Below are positions 43,074 through 51,247 of a DNA stretch of 53,376 nucleotides, piece by piece. Numbering within the stretch: the first letter of the stretch is position 1; each line of letters opens with the position of its first letter. Location: contig CAYXBV010000005.1 of the NCBI GenBank assembly GCA_964463425.1, positions 1 through 53,376 of the forward strand, written 5' to 3'. Below the pieces are notes generated by a model that worked only from the letters and a program-made list of their open reading frames with translations, did not search any database and was not told the origin of the DNA. The DNA comes from JAHJHG01 sp964463425 (GTDB lineage Bacteria; Patescibacteriota; Microgenomatia; UBA8517). Position numbers and translations under genes: made by a program.

Positions 43074-44069
43074 TTAAGAAGTTTTAAGCTTAATAACTCT
43101 TTTTACTGCACGCGCAATATCTACTGACTTCATTTTATATTTTGTGAGAAGCTCGTTAGGTTTACCAGACTCACCAAAAGAATTATCCATACCTACAAAA
43201 GCCATCGGGACAGGAAAATTTCTGGCTAACACCTCAGAAACAGCGCCCCCAAGACCCCCGGTAATCTGATGCTCTTCAACCGTAATAACTGCACCAGTTG
43301 TTTTGGCGGCACGAATTATAACCTGCTCATCAAGGGGTTTGATTGTGTGGCAATTGATCACCAATGTTTCTATTTTGCTTTTTCCCAATTCTTTGGCAGC
43401 AAGCAATGCCTCATATACCAATGGGCCGCAAGCTATTATGGCCACCTGCGGATCTTTGGTTTCCCAAATACTTTCGGCTCGACCAATTTTAAAAGGACTC
43501 TCTTCCGTCGTAAGAAGCGGTGTTTCGTTTCTAGAAAATCTAATATATGTAGGTTTCTCGTTTTTTGCAGCCTCAATTATCGCCTTTTTTGTTTCGATAG
43601 CATCTACTGGAGCAACAACTATCATATTCGGCAAAGTTCTCATTAAAGCCATATCCTCCAACATTTGGTGACTTGCTCCATCAGGGCCAACATTTACCCC
43701 TGTATGCGAACCGGCAATTTTTACGGGAACATTGTTTAAACAGATTGTCGTCCGTATTTGTTCCCAATTTCTACCAGGAGAAAATACAGCATAAGAAGAA
43801 ATAAATGGAATTTTGCCATAATTAGCCATACCTGAAGCTATTGTCGCCAAAGCTTGTTCGGCAACACCCACTTGGATAAATCTTTTTGGAAATTTATCTT
43901 GGAATAAATAGCTTCTCGTGCTTTCTGTTAAATCGGCACACAAAACAACAACATTTTCGTCCTTCTCCCCCGCTATCACTAACCCCTCACCGTAACCATC
44001 TCTTGAGGATTTCTTTTCTATTTCTTTTTTGAATATGTCTTTTGATAGTTTTGCTAATTTTCTAATCAT
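43074..44069 (-). CDS. Transketolase, C-terminal half
   Basis: The 331-residue protein is the second half of a split transketolase: the Pyr domain (VVVLCADLTESTR, FIQVGVAEQALATIASGMANYGKIPFISSYAVF, SHTGVNVGPDGASHQMLEDMALMR) and the C-terminal domain (ITVEEHQITGGLGGAVSEVL). The Glu in GVAEQ activates the thiamine diphosphate ring. With the N half, it transfers two-carbon units among sugar phosphates. It overlaps the N-half gene by 8 bases. Confidence 0.94.
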   Translation of the reverse strand: MIRKLAKLSKDIFKKEIEKKSSRDGYGEGLVIAGEKDENVVVLCADLTESTRSYLFQDKFPKRFIQVGVAEQALATIASGMANYGKIPFISSYAVFSPGRNWEQIRTTICLNNVPVKIAGSHTGVNVGPDGASHQMLEDMALMRTLPNMIVVAPVDAIETKKAIIEAAKNEKPTYIRFSRNETPLLTTEESPFKIGRAESIWETKDPQVAIIACGPLVYEALLAAKELGKSKIETLVINCHTIKPLDEQVIIRAAKTTGAVITVEEHQITGGLGGAVSEVLARNFPVPMAFVGMDNSFGESGKPNELLTKYKMKSVDIARAVKRVIKLKTS

Positions 44070-44910
44070 CTTCTTTTTTCTTTCTAATTTCTTTCAGGTT
44101 TTCTTTTAATTCTTTAATCGCCCTTTCAGTTTCTTCCTTATTGGGCACTTTTCCATGCCACTCAGGCAAGTCCTCCATAAAAGAGACTCCTTTTCCAGGA
44201 GTAGTGTTGGCAATTATTACGGTTGGCTCTTCAGACACTGTTCTTGCTTTTGTAACAGCATTAAGTATTTCTTCCATAACGTGACCATCAATCTCGATCA
44301 CATTCCAATTAAAAGCTTCATATTTTTCCTTTAAGGATTCTAATGGCATAACATCCTCCGTATCCCCATCGATTTGGATATAATTCCTATCAACAAAACA
44401 CGTTAAGTTTGAAAGTTTGTTTTTTCCAGCAAACATCACTGCTTCCCAGTGATTTCCAGAATCATGCTCGCCATCACTTGTAATACAAAAAGTCCTAAAC
44501 CTAGATTTATCCATTCTTGCCGCATAGGCTATTCCTGCCGCTTGAGCTAAACCACAACCCAATGGCCCAGAAGTTGTTTCAAATCCAGAATATCTTACCC
44601 TTTCTGGATGACCTTGGAAGCGAGAACCTAATTCTCTTAATGTTTTTAATTCCGATATTGGAAAATAACCTGCGTGTGCCATGGCGGCGTAGCGAACGGG
44701 GCAAATATGTCCGTTTGAAAGAATCAGTCGATCTCTCTTTTCCCAAGTTGGTCTTTTGGGATCGTGCGTTAATATTTTAAAATATAAAGCCGTAAAAACA
44801 TCGGCCATCCCCAAAGCACCGGCCGTATGTCCAGATCCAGCTGTGGCAAGCATTTTAATAATGTCTTGCCTTATTTCATTTGCTTTCTTTTCTAGATTCT
44901 TAACTATCAT
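44062..44910 (-). CDS. Transketolase, N-terminal half
   Basis: The 282-residue thiamine-diphosphate-binding half contains AGSGHTAGALGMADVFTALYF, LSNGHICPVRYAA, GPLGCGLAQAAGIAYAARM and the cofactor motif SDGEHDSGNHWEA...NYIQIDG. The split into two genes is usual in Archaea and many CPR bacteria. It joins the pentose-phosphate genes rpiB and rpe-like in the same operon, allowing interconversion of pentoses and glycolytic intermediates. Confidence 0.94.
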   Translation of the reverse strand: MIVKNLEKKANEIRQDIIKMLATAGSGHTAGALGMADVFTALYFKILTHDPKRPTWEKRDRLILSNGHICPVRYAAMAHAGYFPISELKTLRELGSRFQGHPERVRYSGFETTSGPLGCGLAQAAGIAYAARMDKSRFRTFCITSDGEHDSGNHWEAVMFAGKNKLSNLTCFVDRNYIQIDGDTEDVMPLESLKEKYEAFNWNVIEIDGHVMEEILNAVTKARTVSEEPTVIIANTTPGKGVSFMEDLPEWHGKVPNKEETERAIKELKENLKEIRKKKEDD

Positions 44911-44913
44911 TTT

Positions 44914-45516
44914 TTATAATTGAAAAGCTTTCTCATCATCATGAGCATTATTTTGTTTTTTTACAGCTTCTTCGAACATTTTTATCGCCTCATATGCCTC
45001 TTTAGGAGTTTTTACTACTTTGTATACCTTTAGATCTTCAGGTCTTACTCTCATATTCTTTTTAAAAGAACCAATCACTTCGTTCCAAAACTCACCATAT
45101 AAGATTAAGGGCTTGTGGTGTCCAAAATATAGTCTGGCTAAGCCCCAAGCCATACCAAATTCTGAAATTGTTCCCGTTCCTCCCCTAAAAATTACGTATG
45201 CATCTCCAAGCTCAAGAAGCTTTAGTGTTCTTTCTAGATAATTTTTTGTTTCCACTTCTTTGTCCATGGGATTTTCTGGATCTCGCCCTTCGTAATTAGT
45301 GATGTCTTCTGGATAAAACGTAACCCCCACCGACCTTCCTCCTGCTGCTTTCGCTCCTTCGGAAACAGCCCTCATAACACCCGGGCCGCCGCCGTTAATA
45401 GCCACAAAACCCTTTTCCGAGAGATATTTTGAGCATTCATAGGCTTCCTTGTATAAAGGGTCATTTGGAGCAGCATCAGCAAACCCAAAATATGAAATTT
45501 GTTTTATCTTTTTCAT
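44914..45516 (-). CDS. LOG-family (lysine-decarboxylase-like fold) protein
   Basis: The 200-residue Rossmann-type protein has GGGPGVMRAVSEGA and the signature RGGTGTISEFGMAWGLARL, where the usual Pro of PGGxGTxxE is Arg. LOG proteins are nucleoside-5'-monophosphate phosphoribohydrolases that release base and ribose 5-phosphate; this member's activity is inferred. The frame is open up to a TTG at 45525, but the ATG at 45516 is preferred. It sits between rpe-like and transketolase genes, so released ribose 5-phosphate could enter that pathway directly. Confidence 0.82.
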   Translation of the reverse strand: MKKIKQISYFGFADAAPNDPLYKEAYECSKYLSEKGFVAINGGGPGVMRAVSEGAKAAGGRSVGVTFYPEDITNYEGRDPENPMDKEVETKNYLERTLKLLELGDAYVIFRGGTGTISEFGMAWGLARLYFGHHKPLILYGEFWNEVIGSFKKNMRVRPEDLKVYKVVKTPKEAYEAIKMFEEAVKKQNNAHDDEKAFQL

Positions 45517-45521
45517 TCTTT

Positions 45522-46178
45522 TCAACTTACTACCTTTCTATATCCTTCAATATTTTCTTTTAAGTCCCCTTCGAAAAGCCGCTTACCAATAAAAAGTTCG
45601 TCAGCTCCAACTTCTACAAGCTTTTTTGCATTATCTGTAGTTACTCCCCCATCAACACATATTTTGTATTTAAAAGTTCCTCCTTCTCTTTTCTTGTTAA
45701 GCTTTTCTATTTTCTCAAAAACACTATCATCGAATTTTTGCCCGCTAAATCCAGCAGGGACACTCATGACAAGAATTGCATCTAGGCTCATTATTACTTC
45801 AGGATCGAGGTCAGAAACAGGAGTGGCTATATCAACAGCAAGACCAACCAGGGTACCTGTTTCTATCACCTTTTCTATAAACTCCATTTGGTTTTCCATC
45901 ATTTCCACTTGTCCAATAATTCTCTTTGCCAATACTCTCGTTGATTTTTCAATCCAATCAACGGGTTCTTTTGTCATTAAATGAAAATCTAAATTAAGAT
46001 TTGTCTCGATTGTTTGAAAAATGCTTGGATCTATTGTTTCATTTTTAGCAAATTGACCATCTAATACATCTATTTGAACTCCTTCCACTACCCCCTCTGC
46101 CTCATTTATCAATTGTTTCAATTCTTGAGGATTACTAGTAAGAATTGCCGGTATTATTTCAACTGTTTTATTAATCAT
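45522..46178 (-). CDS. Ribulose-phosphate 3-epimerase-like TIM-barrel protein
   Basis: The 218-residue protein aligns with Rpe: PAILTSNPQELKQ start, VQIDVLDGQFAKN, LDFHLMTKEP, VMSVPAGFSGQKFD and CVDGGVTTDNAKKL. Of the four metal ligands Asp37, His66 and Asp176 are present, but the first His is Gln35. It may still epimerise ribulose/xylulose 5-phosphate or act on a related sugar phosphate. It follows gap with a one-base overlap. The context with rpiB and transketolase supports the Rpe role. Confidence 0.83.
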   Translation of the reverse strand: MINKTVEIIPAILTSNPQELKQLINEAEGVVEGVQIDVLDGQFAKNETIDPSIFQTIETNLNLDFHLMTKEPVDWIEKSTRVLAKRIIGQVEMMENQMEFIEKVIETGTLVGLAVDIATPVSDLDPEVIMSLDAILVMSVPAGFSGQKFDDSVFEKIEKLNKKREGGTFKYKICVDGGVTTDNAKKLVEVGADELFIGKRLFEGDLKENIEGYRKVVS

Positions 46179-47296
46179 TAAATGTTTCCATTCGGCTCAG
46201 CTCTGAAAGAAAGGCTAATGGGGTCTACAGGAGCGACATCCGATGATAATGTTTTGCCTACCCTAATAACTTGATCTATCAGTCTTTCTGCATATCCCCA
46301 TTCGTTGTCGTACCAAGCAAAAACTTTAACTAAATTACCATCTACAACCTGTGTTAATCCCAAATCTACGATAGCCGATTCGCTTCTACCTATGATGTCC
46401 GAAGAAACCAGTGGTTCATTGGTAACTGCTAGAATTCCTTTGTAGAGCGCGTTTTCACTTGCTTCTGTAAATGCTTTATTTACTTCTTCCACTGTTGTTT
46501 TTTTCTTAAGTAAAATCGAAAAGTCTGTGATTGAACCCGTAATTACAGGCACTCTGAGAGCTCTTCCGTCAAATAACCCCTTTAGCTCAGGTATTGTTTC
46601 TATTGTTGCCGCCGCCGCTCCAGTTGTGGTGGGCACAATATTTTCAGCTGCAGCTCTCGCTCTTCTCAAGTCTTTGTGTGAATTATCTTGCAATTTTTGA
46701 TCGTCAGTATACCCGTGAATCGTAGTCATCATTGCCTTTTCTATTCCAAAGCTTGAATGAAGAACGGCCGCAACAGGCGCAACGCAGTTCGTTGTACAAC
46801 TTGCGTTTGAAATTACCTCTGCTTCTCCTTTGTATTCGTTAACACCCAAAACATAAGTACCCACATTTCCACCCTTGCTGGGAGCAGAAATAATTACCCT
46901 CTTCGCTCCAGCTTGAGCATGTTTTTTGGCATCATCTTCTGTTACAAATCTACCTGTTGCTTCAATCACAACATCCGCTCCATATTTTTTCCAAGGAATT
47001 TTAACCGGGTCTCTTTGAGCTAAAACAGGAATTTTCCTGCCCTCTACTTTAAAATAACCAATTAATGGATCTTCGTCTGTCGCCTCTTTTGCTTTTTTTA
47101 CTTCCTCTGCTACTACTTTCTTCTCAAACTTTCTATACATTGTGTCGTAGTTAGCGAGATGCGCCCAACCTGAAACATCCATGCTCCCTGAAGTATTAAT
47201 GGCAACAAACTCAATATCATTAGGGTGCTTAAGAAGGGCAACCCTAAAGGCTATTCTTCCAATTCTTCCAAATCCATTTATTGCAGTTTTTACCAT
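46178..47296 (-). CDS. gap: Glyceraldehyde-3-phosphate dehydrogenase, type I
   Basis: The enzyme oxidises and phosphorylates glyceraldehyde 3-phosphate with NAD(P). The 372-residue protein starts with KTAINGFGRIGRIAFR, has catalytic Cys167 in SNASCTTNC, and TTGAAAATIETIPEL and WYDNEWGYAERL downstream. It is longer than the usual 335: an insertion (about 58-80, rich in Lys/Glu) and a C-terminal extension after LSSDVA account for it. It is followed by the rpe-like gene. Confidence 0.95.
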   Translation of the reverse strand: MVKTAINGFGRIGRIAFRVALLKHPNDIEFVAINTSGSMDVSGWAHLANYDTMYRKFEKKVVAEEVKKAKEATDEDPLIGYFKVEGRKIPVLAQRDPVKIPWKKYGADVVIEATGRFVTEDDAKKHAQAGAKRVIISAPSKGGNVGTYVLGVNEYKGEAEVISNASCTTNCVAPVAAVLHSSFGIEKAMMTTIHGYTDDQKLQDNSHKDLRRARAAAENIVPTTTGAAAATIETIPELKGLFDGRALRVPVITGSITDFSILLKKKTTVEEVNKAFTEASENALYKGILAVTNEPLVSSDIIGRSESAIVDLGLTQVVDGNLVKVFAWYDNEWGYAERLIDQVIRVGKTLSSDVAPVDPISLSFRAEPNGNI

Positions 47297-47309
47297 GGCA
47301 GGTTATCTA

Positions 47310-48290
47310 TTAGTTTAACAAGGCCTCTATCCCCGGTAAAGTTCCTTTGGCAAGAAACTCGAGACTTGCTCCACCACCTATCGAGATCCAGTCAAATTTA
47401 TTAGTTAATTCTAGTGTTGATATTATTCTTTCAGTTTCTCCTCCGCCTGCTAATTTATATGCTTGGGAGTTTGCAATTGCCTTAAAAACCCTATCTGTTC
47501 CCATTAAATGACCATCTTCCTCACTTTTACTCATTGGTCCGGCAACAACAATCGTGCCTGCTTTGCTAATTTCATCTTCAAACTTCTCAATTGAATGGAC
47601 AGTAATATCTTCTTTGTCCATGATTAGCTTTGCGACAACAATTTTCTTATCATCAAAGTCCTCAGATAAATAATCTGGCAAACGACCACCAATAAGAATC
47701 TTGTCGGCAACTTTCTTGAAATCCTCCAAGTAATCTAATTTGTCTTTCTTAACACCTCCAATAATAAAAAGGACTGGTTTCTTGGGATCTTTTAATATCT
47801 TTTCCATATTCTCTATCTCTTCAATAAAACGGAGTCCAGCAGCTGATGGCAATAGTTTGGGCAACTTTGTAATTGAAGCGTGCTCTCTGTGACTTGATGC
47901 AAAAGCTTCATTAATATAAACATCATTTCCTTCTGCCAAGTGTTCTGCATAATGTTCGCTGTTTTCCTCTTCTCCGCTGTCAAAACGCAGGTTTTCTGAC
48001 ATAACCAAATCGAGATTCTCTACCTTCTCCTTACCCCATTCTTGTATCAATAATTTTTCTAAAGCGGCACTTACCGTATCCACACTTAGCTCCTTAACCA
48101 CCTTTCCTTCTGGCCTTCCTTTGTGCCCTATTATTGTGATTTTTGAAGCCTTTTGAGTTAAAATTTTCAGGGTTGGTAGTAGGACCCTTAATCGCCCTCC
48201 TCCGTCCTTTGAAATATCAATATCTAAATCCGCTCGTAAAAGAACTTTTTTGTTTTGAATATCTAAGTCTTCAATTCTAGGCAGTTTCAT
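47310..48290 (-). CDS. pgk: Phosphoglycerate kinase, short form
   Basis: The enzyme makes ATP from 1,3-bisphosphoglycerate. The 326-residue protein keeps VLLRADLDI, GHKGRPEG, NLRFDSGEE, EAFASSHREHASI, GGVKKDKLDYL, GPMSKSEE and the C-terminal GGGASLEFLAKGTLPGIEAL. It is about 65-90 residues shorter than normal PGKs (390-415), mostly in loops, and the first substrate motif has Asp instead of the usual Asn (RADLDI). It overlaps rpiB by 14 bases. Confidence 0.92.
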   Translation of the reverse strand: MKLPRIEDLDIQNKKVLLRADLDIDISKDGGGRLRVLLPTLKILTQKASKITIIGHKGRPEGKVVKELSVDTVSAALEKLLIQEWGKEKVENLDLVMSENLRFDSGEEENSEHYAEHLAEGNDVYINEAFASSHREHASITKLPKLLPSAAGLRFIEEIENMEKILKDPKKPVLFIIGGVKKDKLDYLEDFKKVADKILIGGRLPDYLSEDFDDKKIVVAKLIMDKEDITVHSIEKFEDEISKAGTIVVAGPMSKSEEDGHLMGTDRVFKAIANSQAYKLAGGGETERIISTLELTNKFDWISIGGGASLEFLAKGTLPGIEALLN

Positions 48291-48723
48291 AAGAAGTAAT
48301 CTTGTTTACCCTCCTTGCGTACTTTTTTTTCTTCGAAAAGAATGTTTCCAGAAACTTGTCGGCAATTTTTTTGATTGTATCAATATCCGTATAGTCTGCC
48401 CCTAAAGACAAAATGTTGGCATCGTCATGTCCTCTTGCCATTTTTGCCATTTTCTTATTTATACAAACCGCCGCTCTAATACCCTTCACTTTATTGGCCA
48501 TAATGGCCTCTCCATTTCCACTTCTGCCAATAATGATACCTGTGGCACCCAGTTCTTTGGCTACCTTCTCAGCCAGGGGAATAATAAAATCAGGATAATC
48601 ATCCAGCGGGTCAAGTTTCTTGTTACCCATATCCTCCATCACATACCCTTTATCTTGTAAATATTTTATGAGTTCTTTTTTTGCCTCGTATCCCCCATGA
48701 TCTGACGCTATGTATGTTTTCAT
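48277..48723 (-). CDS. rpiB: Ribose-5-phosphate isomerase B
   Basis: The enzyme interconverts ribose 5-phosphate and ribulose 5-phosphate. The 148-residue protein has YIASDHGGYEAKK with Asp8/His9, and GRSGNGEAIMANKVKGIRAA, where Glu72 replaces the catalytic Cys of E. coli RpiB, as in the mycobacterial type. CVNIKK-like and GHDDANILSLGADY segments are present. The basic C-terminal tail (KKKKYARRVNKIT) is extra. It overlaps pgk by 14 bases. Confidence 0.93.
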   Translation of the reverse strand: MKTYIASDHGGYEAKKELIKYLQDKGYVMEDMGNKKLDPLDDYPDFIIPLAEKVAKELGATGIIIGRSGNGEAIMANKVKGIRAAVCINKKMAKMARGHDDANILSLGADYTDIDTIKKIADKFLETFFSKKKKYARRVNKITSYETA

Positions 48724-48725
48724 TT

Positions 48726-49385
48726 CTATTTAAATCCTTCTGTTAAATCTAATAATTCTTTTTTGGGGTCTTTGGCTGCAACGACGTCGCTCGCAACCGC
48801 CACACCGACTGCTCCCAATTCCACACACTTCTTCACATCTTTCGCTGAACTAACACCTGCTCCGACGACAAGAGGTATACCAGCTTCTTTAGAAAGAGAC
48901 ACGGCCTTAGCGATTATCTCTGGTTTTGAATCAGAAACAGAGGTTGTCTTACTGCCAATAAGCTCCGGCGGCTCATATGCTGCATATGTTGGCTTTAAAC
49001 TTAATATTTTCACTAATTCAGCAACATCGGATGCAAATATCAAACTCTTTAAATTTACATCTTTCGCTCTTTTTGTCACAGCTTCTAAGTCGTCAAAGTT
49101 TTCCAATTTCTTTTCCGAATGATTAATAAACGTACCCAAGGCCCCATCTTCTAAAACCGCCTCTGGCAAAACGGCCCCCGTGTGAGCCCCATACTTATCG
49201 GGGTCAACGTTTTGGGCCCAAATTTCTAATTTTGACCCTATGACCACTTCTTTAATATCTGTGGCTTGTACGACTGGAATGATTTTAATTTGTGTTTCTT
49301 CCGAAACTGCTTCTATAATCTTTACTAAATCAATAGCCTTCTCACCACTACCTTCTTGATAGGTTTTAAAATTTATAAATATCAT
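48726..49385 (-). CDS. tpiA: Triosephosphate isomerase, archaeal-like short form
   Basis: The enzyme interconverts dihydroxyacetone phosphate and glyceraldehyde 3-phosphate. The 219-residue protein has Lys7 (NFKTY), His89 (INHSEK), Glu138 (YEPPELIG) and the phosphate loop VVGAGVSSAKDV. The length and YEPPELIG pattern match the archaeal type (about 220-225) rather than the bacterial 250. It overlaps glutaredoxin by 4 bases and precedes rpiB by 2. Confidence 0.95.
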   Translation of the reverse strand: MIFINFKTYQEGSGEKAIDLVKIIEAVSEETQIKIIPVVQATDIKEVVIGSKLEIWAQNVDPDKYGAHTGAVLPEAVLEDGALGTFINHSEKKLENFDDLEAVTKRAKDVNLKSLIFASDVAELVKILSLKPTYAAYEPPELIGSKTTSVSDSKPEIIAKAVSLSKEAGIPLVVGAGVSSAKDVKKCVELGAVGVAVASDVVAAKDPKKELLDLTEGFK

Positions 49386-49636
49386 TCTTGTATTCCTAAA
49401 ATAGAATTGATTTTACCTTTGTTAAACCCAATAATAGTCTCTTTTGCCCCATCCTCTTTCGTAATAACGACAAAAGGAACCCCTTTAAATCCTCCTGATT
49501 CTTTTTCCATCTCCTCACTTATAGCCTTATCTTGATCGATTAATTTTTCTGTAAAGGCAATACTTTTGGATTGCAAGTATTCCTTAAGGTTATTGCAATA
49601 AGGACAAGTTGTTGTTGAGTATATGATAATCTGCAT
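49382..49636 (-). CDS. Glutaredoxin-like protein
   Basis: The 84-residue thioredoxin-fold protein has CPYC near its start (TTCPYCNNLKEYLQSK), the cis-Pro region GVPFVV and a C-terminal Gly-x-Asn (GFNKGKI). It could reduce disulfides with thioredoxin reductase electrons. It is the first gene of the central-carbon operon: a strong ribosome binding site GAGGTGA lies 5 bases before its ATG and a TATAAA box lies further up. Confidence 0.9.
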   Translation of the reverse strand: MQIIIYSTTTCPYCNNLKEYLQSKSIAFTEKLIDQDKAISEEMEKESGGFKGVPFVVITKEDGAKETIIGFNKGKINSILGIQE

Positions 49637-49659
49637 TCAATTCACCTCTCTTTCCTCTA

Positions 49660-49665
49660 TTTATA
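49660..49665 (-). promoter_or_regulatory. -10 box (TATAAA) of the central-carbon operon
   Basis: TATAAA on the minus strand lies 23 bases before the ATG of glutaredoxin. A weak -35 (TTCCAG) fits a 17-base spacer. The leader is long enough to hold the GAGGTGA ribosome binding site, in contrast to the leaderless heads elsewhere in the window. Confidence 0.45.
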
Positions 49666-49708
49666 CACCTTACTTATCTTATCTGGAATCTGAAATTATT
49701 GGAAGCGA

Positions 49709-50458
49709 CTAATGTGCTGGGGATAAAAGACTTAATACATACATTATTAGTATTCCAAATACCAAGAGTGCAAATTTTTTCCATGAAGAAACCCCTTCTT
49801 CCTCGGCACCAACTTCCGGTAAGAAATCTGAAGCACCCAAATATAAAAATATTCCAGCTGAAAAGGCCAGCAAGGCTCCAATCTTGTCTTCAGCATCTCT
49901 CAAAAAAAAGAAAACCAATAAGGCACCAGGGAATGTGGCAAGGGATGAAAAAAGATTAACCCAAAAAGCCTTTCCCCTAGACCAACCAGAAGAAATCAGA
50001 ACCCCAAAGTCCCCTATTTCATGAGGCGTTTCGTGTAAGAAAGTTGAAAGGGTAACTACAAAACCAAAATAAGGATCAATAAGATAGGCAGAAGCAATAG
50101 CCACACCATCAATAAAATTGTGAATTGTGTCTCCGAATATCACCAGCGGGGCCGTTGCCTTAGTTTTTGAGTGAGTATGGCCTTCGTGGTGATGCAAATG
50201 AGCAAAATACTGCTCAAAAAAGAAAGAAAACAAAAGGGCAATTAAAACGATCAGATAGGCTGATTCACCAGCTAAATGGGCCGCCTCAGGCAATAAATGA
50301 AGAAGCGAAACAGAAAGCAATACACCAGCCGCGAAGGGAACAGCATATTTGCTGAGAGTTCTTGCCCAGTCCTTCTTTAATAAAAAAATAACCCCTCCTA
50401 CTAGCCCAGCAATGCTACCGACAAAAGAGAGTAGTAGTATGACAATTAACGGATTCAT
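49709..50458 (-). CDS. ZIP-family metal transporter
   Basis: The 249-residue protein has about eight hydrophobic helices, a His-rich loop (YFAHLHHHEGHTHSK), and the ZIP metal-binding helices HNFIDGVAIASAYL and HETPHEIGDFGVLI. It would import zinc, iron or manganese. The following gene upstream (50467) is 8 bases away, so the two likely share a transcript. Confidence 0.93.
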   Translation of the reverse strand: MNPLIVILLLSFVGSIAGLVGGVIFLLKKDWARTLSKYAVPFAAGVLLSVSLLHLLPEAAHLAGESAYLIVLIALLFSFFFEQYFAHLHHHEGHTHSKTKATAPLVIFGDTIHNFIDGVAIASAYLIDPYFGFVVTLSTFLHETPHEIGDFGVLISSGWSRGKAFWVNLFSSLATFPGALLVFFFLRDAEDKIGALLAFSAGIFLYLGASDFLPEVGAEEEGVSSWKKFALLVFGILIMYVLSLLSPAH

Positions 50459-50466
50459 ATCGTGAT

Positions 50467-51204
50467 TTAACTCAATAAGTAGCTTAATACTATCAACCAG
50501 GGTGGCTGATTAACATTAACTATCTCTCCTGTAAGAACAGAGACGTTTGCCTCAACCTCAACCGGATAGTCAACAAGATTAAAAAGATTCAACACCTTTT
50601 CACCATTTAAAGCATAGACTAGTTCGCCTCTTTCTCCTTCAACCAAGCGAGATTTCTTATCGGTAAATCTAGTTATTATCTTTGCTCGCAAAACTGATTC
50701 TGCAGCCTCCATAGGTAAAATAGAAAGATATCTGGCACCGGAGGGGGTTTGAACAGAGATTTCATTTTTTTCTGGATCAATATTGATTGGGTAATCAGTT
50801 GTGATAGAAATACCATCCTGTTCTATATTAAATTCTCCATCAACTATTCTGATTGACAGCTTTTTTGTTTCCCCTCTTTCTTCAACTTCTATTAAGTCAT
50901 CCTGCCAACTTGTTACATCTAGATTCCTGCTTCCTTCTTTTGAATCAATACTTAAGTTAATATTTTCACCCTCTTTTTCTAGGCTTATTTTCGCATCACT
51001 GGTTGTTTCAAAGCTTGCAGCCACCTCTGTTACCTCAAGATGTTCTCTTTCGGGAATGCCCAAAGAAATTGAGTCTGTGCTGGATAGCACCTTCCAAATT
51101 GCTTGCCCATCTTTATTAACAACAAGTAAGCTTTCTGCTTGCACAACCACAGTTGAAGTAAAGAAAAGAGTAAGGAGGCTAAGAATGAAAATACACTTCT
51201 TCAT
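50467..51204 (-). CDS. Exported protein of unknown function
   Basis: The 245-residue protein starts with a signal peptide (MKKCIFILSLLTLFFTSTVVVQA, cut likely after VQA) followed by a beta-rich, acidic domain. A short hydrophobic end PPWLIVLSYLLS is present. I do not recognise a family. The promoter ends 7 bases before the ATG and no ribosome binding site is present, so a leaderless mRNA is expected. It is followed by the ZIP transporter gene. Confidence 0.7.
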   Translation of the reverse strand: MKKCIFILSLLTLFFTSTVVVQAESLLVVNKDGQAIWKVLSSTDSISLGIPEREHLEVTEVAASFETTSDAKISLEKEGENINLSIDSKEGSRNLDVTSWQDDLIEVEERGETKKLSIRIVDGEFNIEQDGISITTDYPINIDPEKNEISVQTPSGARYLSILPMEAAESVLRAKIITRFTDKKSRLVEGERGELVYALNGEKVLNLFNLVDYPVEVEANVSVLTGEIVNVNQPPWLIVLSYLLS

Positions 51205-51211
51205 TTAGTTT

Positions 51212-51241
51212 AGGATATCTTGCTTAGCTAGAAGATGTCAA
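51212..51241 (-). promoter_or_regulatory. Promoter of the exported-protein gene
   Basis: On the minus strand a consensus TTGACA (51241-51236), an 18-base spacer and TATCCT (51217-51212), then 7 bases to the ATG at 51204. Confidence 0.62.
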
Positions 51242-51247
51242 CGAAAA

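Noticed and set aside
45517..45525. TTG start for the LOG-family gene
   Set aside because: An ATG three codons downstream matches the family start; the TTG has no better ribosome binding site.
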